Below, piece after piece: positions 28,430 to 36,335 of a DNA stretch of 64,000 nucleotides. The stretch lies in assembly GCF_013283785.1 (NCBI RefSeq), contig NZ_JABCPZ010000018.1, forward strand, positions 1 to 64,000, given 5' to 3'. Positions within the stretch are counted from its first letter, which is position 1; each line of letters opens with the position of its first letter. A model generated the notes under the pieces. The model had not been told where the DNA came from, did no database searches, and was given only the letters and a program-made list of their open reading frames with translations. A program made the translations under genes and the position numbers. The stretch is from Nonomuraea antri. Lineage in GTDB: Bacteria > Actinomycetota > Actinomycetes > Streptosporangiales > Streptosporangiaceae.

Positions 28430-29458
28430 CTACTCCTCGAACTTGAAGACGAGCTGAAGCACCTCGGACTGGTGCTTGTCGATCAGGTCGAACGCCTCGG
28501 CGGCGGCGTCGACCGGCACGACGTGGCTGACGAGGTCGTCGACCTCGACCTCGCCGTCGTGCACGAGGCGCATGAAGGTGCGCTGCAGCCGCTCGACGTC
28601 CCAGCGGTGGGCCAGCCAGGAGGCCACCCCGCCGATCTGGGACGAGACGAGCTGCACCTGGTTGTGGTGGAACTCCTCGCCGAGCCTGAGCCCGACGCCG
28701 TCGCCCTGGTAGAAGCCGGCCGCCACGACCCGGCCGCCCTTGCGTACGGTGCGGATGGCCTCCTGCAGGCCGAGGTGGCTGCCGCTGAGCTCGATGGCGG
28801 TGTCGGCGCCCTCGACGCGCTTGCGCATGAACTCGGCGACCGAGCCCGACTGGACGTCGAAGGTCTCGGCGGCGCCGTAATTGCGGGCCAGCTCCAGCCG
28901 GGACGGGATGGCGTCGGCGGCCACCACGCGCGCGCCGCTGAGCACGGCCATGCGGGTGGCGAGCAGGCCGATGACGCCCTGGCCGAAGATCGCGATCTGG
29001 TCGCCCAGGTGCACGTCGGCGGCGTGGACGGCGTTGAGCGCGATGGCCCCGACGCGGGCGAAGACGCCCGACAGCGGGTCGGCGCCCGGCGGCAGCACGT
29101 GCCCGACGAGCTTCTCGGCCGGGACGACGGCTTCGGCGCGGTGGCCCCAGATGCCCCAGACGAGGCTGCCGACGGGCGGGTCGGCGACGTCTGGCGCCGC
29201 CTCCACCACTTCGCCGACCTCCTGGTATCCCCAGCCGGTGAGCGGGTAGGCGTGTGTCTGGCCCTCGACGAAGAGGCGACGCTCGATGTCCCACTTACGG
29301 CTGAGATAGGGGTTGGTGCCGCGATAGGCGGTGAGTTCGGTGCCCGCGGACACTCCGGAATAGAGCGTGCGGACTCGGACGGAGCCCGGGACGAGGTCGG
29401 CGGGCGACTCCGGGCTGACGCTGACGCGGCCCGGCTCTTCAAAGGTGATGACGCGCAT
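28430..29458 (-). CDS. MDR-family (zinc-type) dehydrogenase, copy 2
   Basis: 342 residues. It is a paralogue of the gene at 25353, sharing SAGTELTAYRGTNPYL, LGEEFHHNQVQLVSSQIGG and the HVVPVDAAAEAFDLID ending, and is likewise without a GHE catalytic-zinc motif. The Rossmann loop is IAIFGQGVIGLLAT (about 160). The ATG before RVITFEEPG is used; a GTG three codons earlier is equally possible, and no clear ribosome binding site precedes either. It is the first gene of the leftward transcript, divergent from the second isomerase across the operator-like repeat. Confidence 0.84.
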   Translation of the reverse strand: MRVITFEEPGRVSVSPESPADLVPGSVRVRTLYSGVSAGTELTAYRGTNPYLSRKWDIERRLFVEGQTHAYPLTGWGYQEVGEVVEAAPDVADPPVGSLVWGIWGHRAEAVVPAEKLVGHVLPPGADPLSGVFARVGAIALNAVHAADVHLGDQIAIFGQGVIGLLATRMAVLSGARVVAADAIPSRLELARNYGAAETFDVQSGSVAEFMRKRVEGADTAIELSGSHLGLQEAIRTVRKGGRVVAAGFYQGDGVGLRLGEEFHHNQVQLVSSQIGGVASWLAHRWDVERLQRTFMRLVHDGEVEVDDLVSHVVPVDAAAEAFDLIDKHQSEVLQLVFKFEE

Positions 29459-29479
29459 TCCCCACACTTACGCTTTTTG

Positions 29480-29513
29480 ATCAAACAAAAGTCAAAGATT
29501 TAGTGCTTGTTTG
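29480..29513. promoter_or_regulatory. Operator-like inverted repeat CAAACAA-N17-TTGTTTG
   Basis: This is in the divergent promoter between dehydrogenase copy 2 and isomerase copy 2. CAAACAA (29483-29489) mirrors TTGTTTG (29507-29513), and TTTGATCAAA at 29476-29485 is itself a perfect palindrome. The left arm repeats exactly the motif found upstream of gpgS. The stretch is strikingly AT-rich for this genome. The ROK protein at 33758 is the likeliest binder. Confidence 0.5.
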
Positions 29514-29569
29514 CACACCATAGTTGCGCTCGGAACACTCTTAAGTCTACGACTTCCGTCGGAGGTGAC

Positions 29570-30460
29570 ATGATGAAATTGGGGTTTCTGACAGCGTGTC
29601 TTCCGGAAAGCGACCTTACCGACATAGCACACTGGGCCGTACAGCAGGGCTTCGAGGCTCTGGAAGTCGCGGGATGGCCGTCTTCGGATGACCGAAATCA
29701 CATCAGAGTAGATCGTTTCGACGACGCTGAATGTGATCGAGTCAGGCGAATTTTCGCGGAGAGCGGACTCACGCTTTCCTCGATCGCGTACTACGAGAAC
29801 AATCTTCACCCTGAGCAAGGGCCGCAGGTGAACGCCCATGTGCGCCGCTGCATCGACGCCGCGGCGGCGCTCGGCTGCCCCACCGTGGGCACGTTCGTCG
29901 GGCGCGATCCCGGCCGGCCCGTGCGCGACAACCTCAAGAAGGCCGAGGACGTCTTCGGCCCGCTGGTCGAGTACGCCACGCGGCACGGCGTGGAGATCGT
30001 CATCGAGAACTGCGTGATGAAGAGCTGGCACCCCGACGGCTATCCGGGGAATCTGGCCTACTCCCCCGAGCTGTGGGAGTGGATGTTCACGCTGGGGCTC
30101 AAGCTCAACTACGACCCGTCTCACCTGGTGGCACTGGGGATCGACCCCGCCGCGGTGATCCTTCCCTACATTTCCGGGATTTCGCACGTCCAGGCGAAGG
30201 ACACGCAGATCCTGCCGGGAAAGATCAACAATTACGGATTCTACGGGCCGATCAGCGGCGAGAAAGGCTGGTACCGCTTCCGCGTGCCCGGTCTCGGCCA
30301 GGTCGACTGGGTGCGGGTGATCGACGCGCTGCACGAAGGCGGATACACGGGAGTGGTCTCTGTGGAACATGAGGACCCTGTGTGGAGCGGTACCACGGAG
30401 AGGGTACAGACCGGTCTCGGTATCGCCTATCGCACGTTGCGTCATCTCGTCCGGGGGTAA
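29570..30460 (+). CDS. TIM-barrel sugar isomerase/epimerase, copy 2
   Basis: 296 residues, same fold as the gene at 27641 but not closely similar. Metal ligands are Glu in VIENCVM, Asp and His in LNYDPSHLV, His in SHVQAKD and Glu in VSVEHED. GGAGGTGA lies four bases before the ATG at 29570 and seven before the next ATG (29573), so either may be used. It leads the rightward transcript with the ABC importer. It may act on the imported sugar after oxidation by one of the dehydrogenases. Confidence 0.87.
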   Translation: MMKLGFLTACLPESDLTDIAHWAVQQGFEALEVAGWPSSDDRNHIRVDRFDDAECDRVRRIFAESGLTLSSIAYYENNLHPEQGPQVNAHVRRCIDAAAALGCPTVGTFVGRDPGRPVRDNLKKAEDVFGPLVEYATRHGVEIVIENCVMKSWHPDGYPGNLAYSPELWEWMFTLGLKLNYDPSHLVALGIDPAAVILPYISGISHVQAKDTQILPGKINNYGFYGPISGEKGWYRFRVPGLGQVDWVRVIDALHEGGYTGVVSVEHEDPVWSGTTERVQTGLGIAYRTLRHLVRG

Positions 30461-30493
30461 AGGCCGCCATATCCCCGACCAGAGGAGCGTGTT

Positions 30494-31936
30494 ATGGGCA
30501 AGGTAACCGCGTTCTCATGGCCTCACTTCGTGAGGCGGCTCGGTCGCCGGGGAGGCTGCCGACTTCGTCGGCAGCGCTTCCTCGCACTCCTCTCCGTCGT
30601 CGTGCTGGCAGCGGCCGCGCTGTCGGCGTGCGGCGACGACAGCGAACGCGCGCCCGACGCCAAGCAGATCACGGTCTGGACCGAGGAGAACCTCGAGGAC
30701 CGGATGGCCGTGCAGAAGCAGATCATCGCCGACTTCCAGCGGCGCACCGGGATCACGGTGAACCTGGTCGGTGTGGCCGAGGACCAGTTCAGCCAGGTGG
30801 TGACGTCGGCCGCGGCGGCCGGCAAGCTGCCCGACGTGATCGGCGCGCTGCCGCTGGCGGCCGTCCGCGAGCTGGAGGCCAACGATCTGCTCGACACCGA
30901 GACCCCCGGTCAGATCGTCGACAAGCTGGGCCGCGACACGTTCTCGCCCAGGGCGCTGGAGCTCGACACGGCCGGCGGCAAGCTGCTCGGCGTGCCCAGC
31001 GACGGCTGGGCCCAGCTCATCCTGTACCGGAAAGACCTGTTCGAGAAGGCCGGCCTGCAACCGCCCGACACCTACGAGGCGCTGGAGGCGGCCGCGGCCA
31101 AGCTGAACACCGGCGGCATCGCGGGCATCACGCTGGCCATCGCGCCGAAGGACTCGTTCACCGCGCAGAGCTTCGAGCACGTCGCGCTGGCCAACGGCTG
31201 CCAGCTCGTCGACGACCCGGGCAACGTGGCGCTGAACAGCCCGCAGTGCGTACGCGCCTTCGAGTTCTACGCCAAGCTGGCCAAGGACTACTCGGTCAAG
31301 GGCAAGCAGGACGTCGACTCCACCCGGGCCACCTACTTCTCCGGCAAGGCCGCGATGACCATCTGGTCGTCGTTCATCCTGGACGAGATGGCGAGCCTGC
31401 GTAAGGACGCCCTGCCCACCTGCCAGGAGTGCCGCGCCGACCCCGAGTGGCTGGCCGAGAACACCGGCGTCGTCACGGCGCTGAAGGGCCCGGACGGGAG
31501 CGCGCCCGCGCAGTACGGCGAGATCGTCTCCTGGGTGGTCACCCGCGACGCCGCCAAGAACTCCGCCGCCCGGTTCGTCCAGTACATGATGGACGAGGGC
31601 TACGAGAAGTGGATCGGCATGGCCCCCGAGGGCAAGTTCCCCACCCGCAAGGGCTTCGAGGACACGTGGAACAAGCTGCCCGCCGGGGTCGACACCAAGA
31701 AGCCGCTGGCCGAGGTCTACCCGGCCGACGTGCTCGACGCGCTGCGCAAGAGCCCTGACACGTTCGCCCGCTGGGGCATCCCGCAGGGCCAGGGCAAGCT
31801 GGTCGGCGCCACGATGGGCGAGCTGCCGGTGCCCAAGGCGCTCAGCGGCGTGGTGGAGGGCTCGCTCACCCCGCAGGCCGCCGCCGAGCAGGCCAAGACC
31901 GACGTGGAGACCATCAAGCGCGGGATCAGGCAGTGA
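30494..31936 (+). CDS. ABC sugar transporter substrate-binding lipoprotein
   Basis: 480 residues. A basic N terminus and hydrophobic stretch end at the lipobox LSACG (Cys about 46), so the mature protein is lipid-anchored outside the membrane. The rest is a family 1 (maltose-type) solute-binding fold: ITVWTEENLEDRM, DVIGALPLAAVREL, YRKDLFEKAGLQPPDTYE and FSGKAAMTIWSSF. AGAGGAG precedes the ATG. It overlaps the first permease by four bases (GTGA). An alpha-glucoside or other glycoside is the likely ligand. Confidence 0.92.
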   Translation: MGKVTAFSWPHFVRRLGRRGGCRLRRQRFLALLSVVVLAAAALSACGDDSERAPDAKQITVWTEENLEDRMAVQKQIIADFQRRTGITVNLVGVAEDQFSQVVTSAAAAGKLPDVIGALPLAAVRELEANDLLDTETPGQIVDKLGRDTFSPRALELDTAGGKLLGVPSDGWAQLILYRKDLFEKAGLQPPDTYEALEAAAAKLNTGGIAGITLAIAPKDSFTAQSFEHVALANGCQLVDDPGNVALNSPQCVRAFEFYAKLAKDYSVKGKQDVDSTRATYFSGKAAMTIWSSFILDEMASLRKDALPTCQECRADPEWLAENTGVVTALKGPDGSAPAQYGEIVSWVVTRDAAKNSAARFVQYMMDEGYEKWIGMAPEGKFPTRKGFEDTWNKLPAGVDTKKPLAEVYPADVLDALRKSPDTFARWGIPQGQGKLVGATMGELPVPKALSGVVEGSLTPQAAAEQAKTDVETIKRGIRQ

Positions 31937-32865
31937 CCACCGCACGGGCGCGTGCCCCCAGATCCCGGACGCTGCGGCAGCAGGAGGGCCGGGCCGGGCT
32001 GGCGCTGATCTCGCCCACGCTGATCATCACGCTGGTCGTGGTGGTGGTGCCGCTGTTCTGGGCGATCATGCTGGCGTTCCAGGACGCCCGGCTGATCAAC
32101 ATCCGCCGCGTGGGCGTCTTCGGCCACTACACGCTGGAGAACTTCACGTACGTGCTGTCCGAGCCAGGCTTCTGGTCGGCGCTGGTCAACACGCTGGTCT
32201 ACACGGTCGCGGGCACCGCGCTGTCGATCGCGGTCGGGCTGGTGGCCGCGCTGGCGCTGCGTGACAGGTTCGCGGGCCGCACACTTGTCCGCGCCTCGAT
32301 CCTCATCCCGTACGTGGCGCCGGTGGTGGCCGTGGCCTTCCTGTGGGAGACGATGCTGAACCCGCAGTTCGGCATCGTCAACACCTGGCTGCACGAGCCG
32401 ATCGCGTTCCTCACCCAGGCCAGTGGCGACTTCCTGGGCATGAAGGTGCCGGTGGCGCTGCTGACGGTGATCGCGTTCGAGGCGTGGCGGTACTTCCCGT
32501 TCGCGTTCCTGTTCATCCTGGCCAGGCTGCAGGCGCTGCCCGCCGAGCTGGACGAGGCCGCGGTGGTGGACGGCGCCACGCCGACCCAGCGGTTCAGGTA
32601 CGTGATCCTGCCGCAGCTCTGGCGGATCATCGCGCTGCTGTCGGTGCTGCGGTTCGTGTTCACGTTCACCAAGTTCGACGACGTCTACCTGCTGACCGGC
32701 GGCGGAGCCGGGACCGAGGTGGTCAGCGTGCGGGTCTACAACTTCCTGACCGCGCGCGACGACATCGGCGCCTCGGCGGCGCAGGCCATCGTGCTCGCGC
32801 TCGTCCTGGTCGTCTTCCTGGTCATCTATCTGAGGTTCTTCGCGGGAGGTGAACGTGACCACTAG
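31933..32865 (+). CDS. ABC sugar transporter permease, MalF type
   Basis: 310 residues with six membrane segments. The EAA loop, the contact with the ATPase, reads EAAVVDGATPTQRFRYVILPQLW (broken here by normal family variation around ADGA). The order binding protein, MalF-type, MalG-type is typical of CUT1 importers. No ATPase gene is present nearby, so a shared MsiK-like ATPase encoded elsewhere must energise it, as is usual in actinomycetes. Confidence 0.92.
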   Translation: MTTARARAPRSRTLRQQEGRAGLALISPTLIITLVVVVVPLFWAIMLAFQDARLINIRRVGVFGHYTLENFTYVLSEPGFWSALVNTLVYTVAGTALSIAVGLVAALALRDRFAGRTLVRASILIPYVAPVVAVAFLWETMLNPQFGIVNTWLHEPIAFLTQASGDFLGMKVPVALLTVIAFEAWRYFPFAFLFILARLQALPAELDEAAVVDGATPTQRFRYVILPQLWRIIALLSVLRFVFTFTKFDDVYLLTGGGAGTEVVSVRVYNFLTARDDIGASAAQAIVLALVLVVFLVIYLRFFAGGERDH

Positions 32866-33754
32866 CACCGATTCCGTGGACGAGCGGCCCCCGCCGCCGC
32901 GGGCGCGGATGAGCAGGGACAGGTTCGAGCGCGGGCTGCTCGGCGTGCTCAAGCCGGTGGTGATCGCGTTCCTCTTCCTGATCACCGCGTTCCCGTTCTT
33001 CTACATGGTGATGCTGTCCGTACGGGACATCCAGGAGCTGATCCTGGATCCGGGGTCGATCCTGCCGCGTAGCCCGACGTTCGACACGTACGTGAACGTG
33101 CTGGAGCGGCAGGGCTTCCTCACGTTCATCAGGAACAGCGCGATCATCGCGGTCGCCTCGGTCGCGGTCACGCTGCTGATCTCGATCCCCGGCGCGTACG
33201 CGGTGGCGCGGCTGCGCTTCTTCGGCCGGCGTCAGGTGCACTTCCTGTTCCTGGCGGTGTACCTGTTCCCGGCGATCGTGCTGGCCATCCCGCTGTTCGT
33301 GCTGTTCACCATGATCGGGCTGCGCGGCTCGCTGGTGGGCCTGATCCTCGTATACATCGCGCAGACCGTGCCGGTCACGGTATACATGCTGCGCAACTAC
33401 TTCGAGACCGTGCCGCAGAGCGTGGAGGAGGCGGCCGCGATCGACGGCTGCTCGCGGCTGTCGACCATCTGGCGGGTGGTGCTGCCCCTGTCCAAGCCGG
33501 CGCTCATGGCCACCGGTCTCTACGCGTTCATGATCGCCTGGAACGAGTTCCTGTTCGCCCTGCTGTTCCTGGTGGAACGGCGGGACAGCTGGACGGTTTC
33601 CCTGGGACTCTCGCAGCTCGCGGGCAGCATAGAGATCCCGACGACGGTCCTCATGGCAGGATCGGTGGTGCTGACACTGCCCATCGTGATCGTGTTCTTC
33701 GCCAGCGAACGGCTGCTGACGGAGGGGCTCACGGCGGGAGCGGAGAAGGGATAG
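32855..33754 (+). CDS. ABC sugar transporter permease, MalG type
   Basis: 299 residues with six membrane segments. The EAA loop EEAAAIDGCSRLSTIWRVVL lies near residue 195. The GTG at 32855 is used because GGGAGG ends six bases before it; a GTG two codons upstream is too close to that site. It overlaps the MalF-type gene by 11 bases and is followed by the ROK gene after three bases, so importer and regulator are co-transcribed. Confidence 0.92.
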   Translation: MTTSTDSVDERPPPPRARMSRDRFERGLLGVLKPVVIAFLFLITAFPFFYMVMLSVRDIQELILDPGSILPRSPTFDTYVNVLERQGFLTFIRNSAIIAVASVAVTLLISIPGAYAVARLRFFGRRQVHFLFLAVYLFPAIVLAIPLFVLFTMIGLRGSLVGLILVYIAQTVPVTVYMLRNYFETVPQSVEEAAAIDGCSRLSTIWRVVLPLSKPALMATGLYAFMIAWNEFLFALLFLVERRDSWTVSLGLSQLAGSIEIPTTVLMAGSVVLTLPIVIVFFASERLLTEGLTAGAEKG

Positions 33755-33757
33755 ACC

Positions 33758-34915
33758 ATGCTGACGGCAGGGCAGATCCTCCAGCTCATCCGCGATGGCT
33801 CCTGCCGGACACGCAAGGAACTGATCGAGTACACCGGCCTGTCCCGGTCCACGATCACGGACCGGGTGGACCGGCTCATCGAGGCCGGATACATCCACGA
33901 ATCCGGCGTCGCGTCCTCCGGGGGCGGGCGACCGCCCTCGGTGCTCGACATCGACGCCGCCAACCGTCTCGTGCTGGTGGCCGACCTGGGCGCCAGCCAT
34001 GCCCGGGTGGCGCTGACCGACCTGGCCGCGCGTCCGATGAGCGAGGAGCACACCGAGATGCGCATCGACCGCGGGCCCGACGAGGTGCTGTCGTGGGTGC
34101 GCGAGGCGTTCCAGCGCATGCTGGACCGCAACGGACGCACCGCCGGGCAGGTGTGCGGCATCGGGCTCGACCTGCCCGGCTCGGTCGATCACGAGACCGG
34201 GCGGGTGATCAGGTCGTTCCTGATGCCCGGCTGGGACGACCATCCGATCGGTGAGGCGCTCAGGCGCACCTACGAGGTGCCGATCCTGGTGGAGAACGAC
34301 GCGAACGCCATGGCGCTGGGCGAGTGGTGGTCGTCCTGGCGCGACACCGACTCGTTAGTCCTGATCAAGGTGTCGACCGGGATCGGGACCGGCATCGTGC
34401 TCGACGGCGCAATCTATCGGGGCGTGGAGGAGGCCGCGGGCAACATCGGGCACGTGCGCCTGCGCGAGACCGACGACCGCGTGTGCACCTGCGGCTCGCG
34501 CGGCTGCGTCGCCTCACTGTCCAGCGGCCACGCCCTGGCCGCCGACCTGGGCGTGCGGACCAGCCGCGACGTCGTACGCCTGGTGCAGGCCGGCGACCCG
34601 ACCGCCATCGCGCGCACCCAGGAGGCCGGGCGCACCCTCGGGATCGTCCTGGCCACCGCCGTCAGCCTGCTCAACCCGGGCGTGCTCGTCCTGGCCGGCG
34701 ACATGGCCGAGACCCGCGAGCACTACCTGACCGGGATCAGGGAGAGCGTGTACCGGCGCAGCCTGCCGTACACGACCCGCAACCTGGAGATCGTCACCAG
34801 TTCGCTGGGGGACCGGGCGGGGATCGTCGGGATGGCGGTGATCGTCGTGGAACACGTCCTCTCCCCCACGGCCGTCGACACCGCGCTGGCCACCCCCGGG
34901 ACGCGCGCTAGCTGA
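33758..34915 (+). CDS. ROK-family transcriptional regulator
   Basis: 385 residues. A winged helix-turn-helix (about 8-65; TRKELIEYTGLSRSTITDRVDRL in two parts around the turn) precedes a ROK sugar-kinase-like domain. The ATP-site motif is VADLGASHARVAL, the sugar site contains VENDANAMALGEWW, and the zinc motif is CTCGSRGC. ROK repressors sense a sugar or sugar derivative and release operators. Being last in the importer operon, it probably represses that operon and perhaps gpgS through the shared motif. It overlaps the convergent MFS gene by eight bases. Confidence 0.92.
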   Translation: MLTAGQILQLIRDGSCRTRKELIEYTGLSRSTITDRVDRLIEAGYIHESGVASSGGGRPPSVLDIDAANRLVLVADLGASHARVALTDLAARPMSEEHTEMRIDRGPDEVLSWVREAFQRMLDRNGRTAGQVCGIGLDLPGSVDHETGRVIRSFLMPGWDDHPIGEALRRTYEVPILVENDANAMALGEWWSSWRDTDSLVLIKVSTGIGTGIVLDGAIYRGVEEAAGNIGHVRLRETDDRVCTCGSRGCVASLSSGHALAADLGVRTSRDVVRLVQAGDPTAIARTQEAGRTLGIVLATAVSLLNPGVLVLAGDMAETREHYLTGIRESVYRRSLPYTTRNLEIVTSSLGDRAGIVGMAVIVVEHVLSPTAVDTALATPGTRAS

Positions 34916-36128
34916 GGCGGGTGAGCGGCCGGACCGTGACGAGGAGCATCAGCAGCACCCCGGCGGCGCACCAGACGCCGACGACGGCCGAGGTGGAGAA
35001 GCGCTCGCTGAGCGCGCCGGTGGTGACGATCGCGGCGCCCTGGGCGATCTGGATGCCGCTGTTCATGACGCCGAACGCCCGCGCCCGGTATTCGGTCGGG
35101 AGCACGTCCTTGAACAGCGTCTGGGCGGCGGGCAGCAGCAGCGACATGACCACGCCGGAGCCGGCCACCAGCAGCAGCACGCCGGCCAGCGGCGGGTCGA
35201 GAATCGCCGGGGCGAGGGTGAGCGGCGCCAGGATCGCCAGCGGCCGGATCAGCCGGATCCGGGTTCGCTGCCGCAGCAGCCGGGTCAGCAACAGGCCCCC
35301 GACGACGACGCCGAGCGGGTTCGCGGCCATGATGAGCCCCTGGGCCCCGCCGCCGCCGTCGAGTTCGGCCGCCCAGGCCGCCGCCAGCCCTTCCGGGACG
35401 ACCACGAAGGTGACGGTGGCGAAGATGATGATGGCGATGGCCCGCATCACCGGGTCGCCGAAGACGACGGTGTACCCCTGCTTGGTCTCCCGCCACAGGC
35501 CGGTGCGTTCGGTGGCGGCGAGCGTCGCCGGCCGGTGCTTGACGTAACGGCGCAGCAGGTACGCCGAGCCGATGAAGGTGCAGGCGTTCAGCAGCAGCGC
35601 GAGATGCGGGCTGTAGGCGGCGATCGCCCCGCCGGCCGCGTACCCGAAGATCTGGGCCAGGTGCAGCACGGTGTTGTTGAAGGCCAGGCCGAGCGCGTAA
35701 CGTTCGCCGGTCAGGATGTGCGGGAGCTGGGCCGAACGGGAGGCGTCGAAGGGCGGGGCGAGCAGCCCGGCGGCGAACAGCAGCACCAGCAGGACGGCCA
35801 CCGGCACGCCGGGGATCGCGATCAGCCCGATCAGCGCCGCTCTGACCAGGTCGCACCAGATCATCACCGTACGCGCGGGATACCGTTCGGCCAGGGCGGC
35901 GAGCACGGGTCCCGCGGTGAGCCAGGGCAGGTATCCCAGCGCGAAGGCGGCCGCCGAGGCCAGCGCCGAGCCGGTGCGGTCGTAGACCAGCAGCGCCACC
36001 GCGGCCTTGCACAGATAGTCCCCGATCCAGGAGAGCACGCTCGCGGTGAACACCGCCCGGTACTCCACCAGGACGAACAGGTCCCGATAGCCCGTCGGCC
36101 GCTCCTCGTCCGTCTCCGGTCGGCTCAT
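34908..36128 (-). CDS. MFS efflux transporter
   Basis: 406 residues with about twelve membrane segments. The A-like loop ERYPARTVMIWCDLVRAALI (cytoplasmic) and an N terminus without signal peptide match the MFS group related to macrolide efflux proteins (MefA/tetracycline-like, Pfam MFS_3 type). It probably exports a drug or self-made metabolite. The ATG at 36128 follows GGAGAG. Its 5' region carries a short upstream ORF, a strong stem-loop and a palindrome, so expression is likely inducible. Confidence 0.88.
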   Translation of the reverse strand: MSRPETDEERPTGYRDLFVLVEYRAVFTASVLSWIGDYLCKAAVALLVYDRTGSALASAAAFALGYLPWLTAGPVLAALAERYPARTVMIWCDLVRAALIGLIAIPGVPVAVLLVLLFAAGLLAPPFDASRSAQLPHILTGERYALGLAFNNTVLHLAQIFGYAAGGAIAAYSPHLALLLNACTFIGSAYLLRRYVKHRPATLAATERTGLWRETKQGYTVVFGDPVMRAIAIIIFATVTFVVVPEGLAAAWAAELDGGGGAQGLIMAANPLGVVVGGLLLTRLLRQRTRIRLIRPLAILAPLTLAPAILDPPLAGVLLLVAGSGVVMSLLLPAAQTLFKDVLPTEYRARAFGVMNSGIQIAQGAAIVTTGALSERFSTSAVVGVWCAAGVLLMLLVTVRPLTRLS

Positions 36129-36154
36129 CCGCTCTCCGTCAGGTGCGCCGTGAA

Positions 36155-36187
36155 GTGGCCGGCAACGCGCGAGGGCGTGCCGGCCAC
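36155..36187 (-). promoter_or_regulatory. Leader stem-loop 27 bases upstream of the MFS gene
   Basis: GTGGCCGGC (36155-36163) pairs perfectly with GCCGGCCAC (36179-36187). After one bulged base, ACGC (36165-36168) pairs with GCGT (36175-36178), leaving a six-base loop. The stem lies between the short upstream ORF and the MFS ribosome binding site. It could be an attenuator, or part of a switch that hides the binding site unless a ribosome stalls upstream. Confidence 0.6.
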
Positions 36188-36213
36188 TGTCGGATCTGCT
36201 GGGGCATCGGTGT

Positions 36214-36237
36214 TTACCAGTGGGTGTCCTTGCGCAT
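36214..36237 (-). CDS. Candidate 7-residue leader peptide upstream of the MFS gene
   Basis: ATG to TAA encodes MRKDTHW. AAGGGGGTG lies immediately upstream at a good distance, which is the main support. It ends 26 bases before the stem-loop at 36155-36187, the geometry of ribosome-mediated attenuators that precede antibiotic-resistance genes. A competing ORF on the same RNA (36125-36259, 44 codons) ends in an ATGA overlap with the MFS start, but its GAGGAG abuts its ATG directly. Only one of the two is likely to matter. Confidence 0.45.
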   Translation of the reverse strand: MRKDTHW

Positions 36238-36286
36238 GAGACACCCCCTTTCTGCACATCTCCTCGTCACGGTCTCAGACGGGGCG

Positions 36287-36313
36287 TGCAGTTTTGCTGC
36301 AGAAAATCTGCAG
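36287..36313. promoter_or_regulatory. Imperfect palindrome with three CTGCA elements
   Basis: TGCAG, CTGCAG and CTGCAG are spaced by five AT-rich bases on each side, giving a near-symmetric 26-base site centred on 36299-36300. It is about 160 bases before the MFS start and just outside the 3' end of the neighbouring gene, so it is a candidate operator/promoter of the MFS transcript. Confidence 0.4.
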
Positions 36314-36335
36314 TCGCGCGGCGGAGCCGCGAAGG

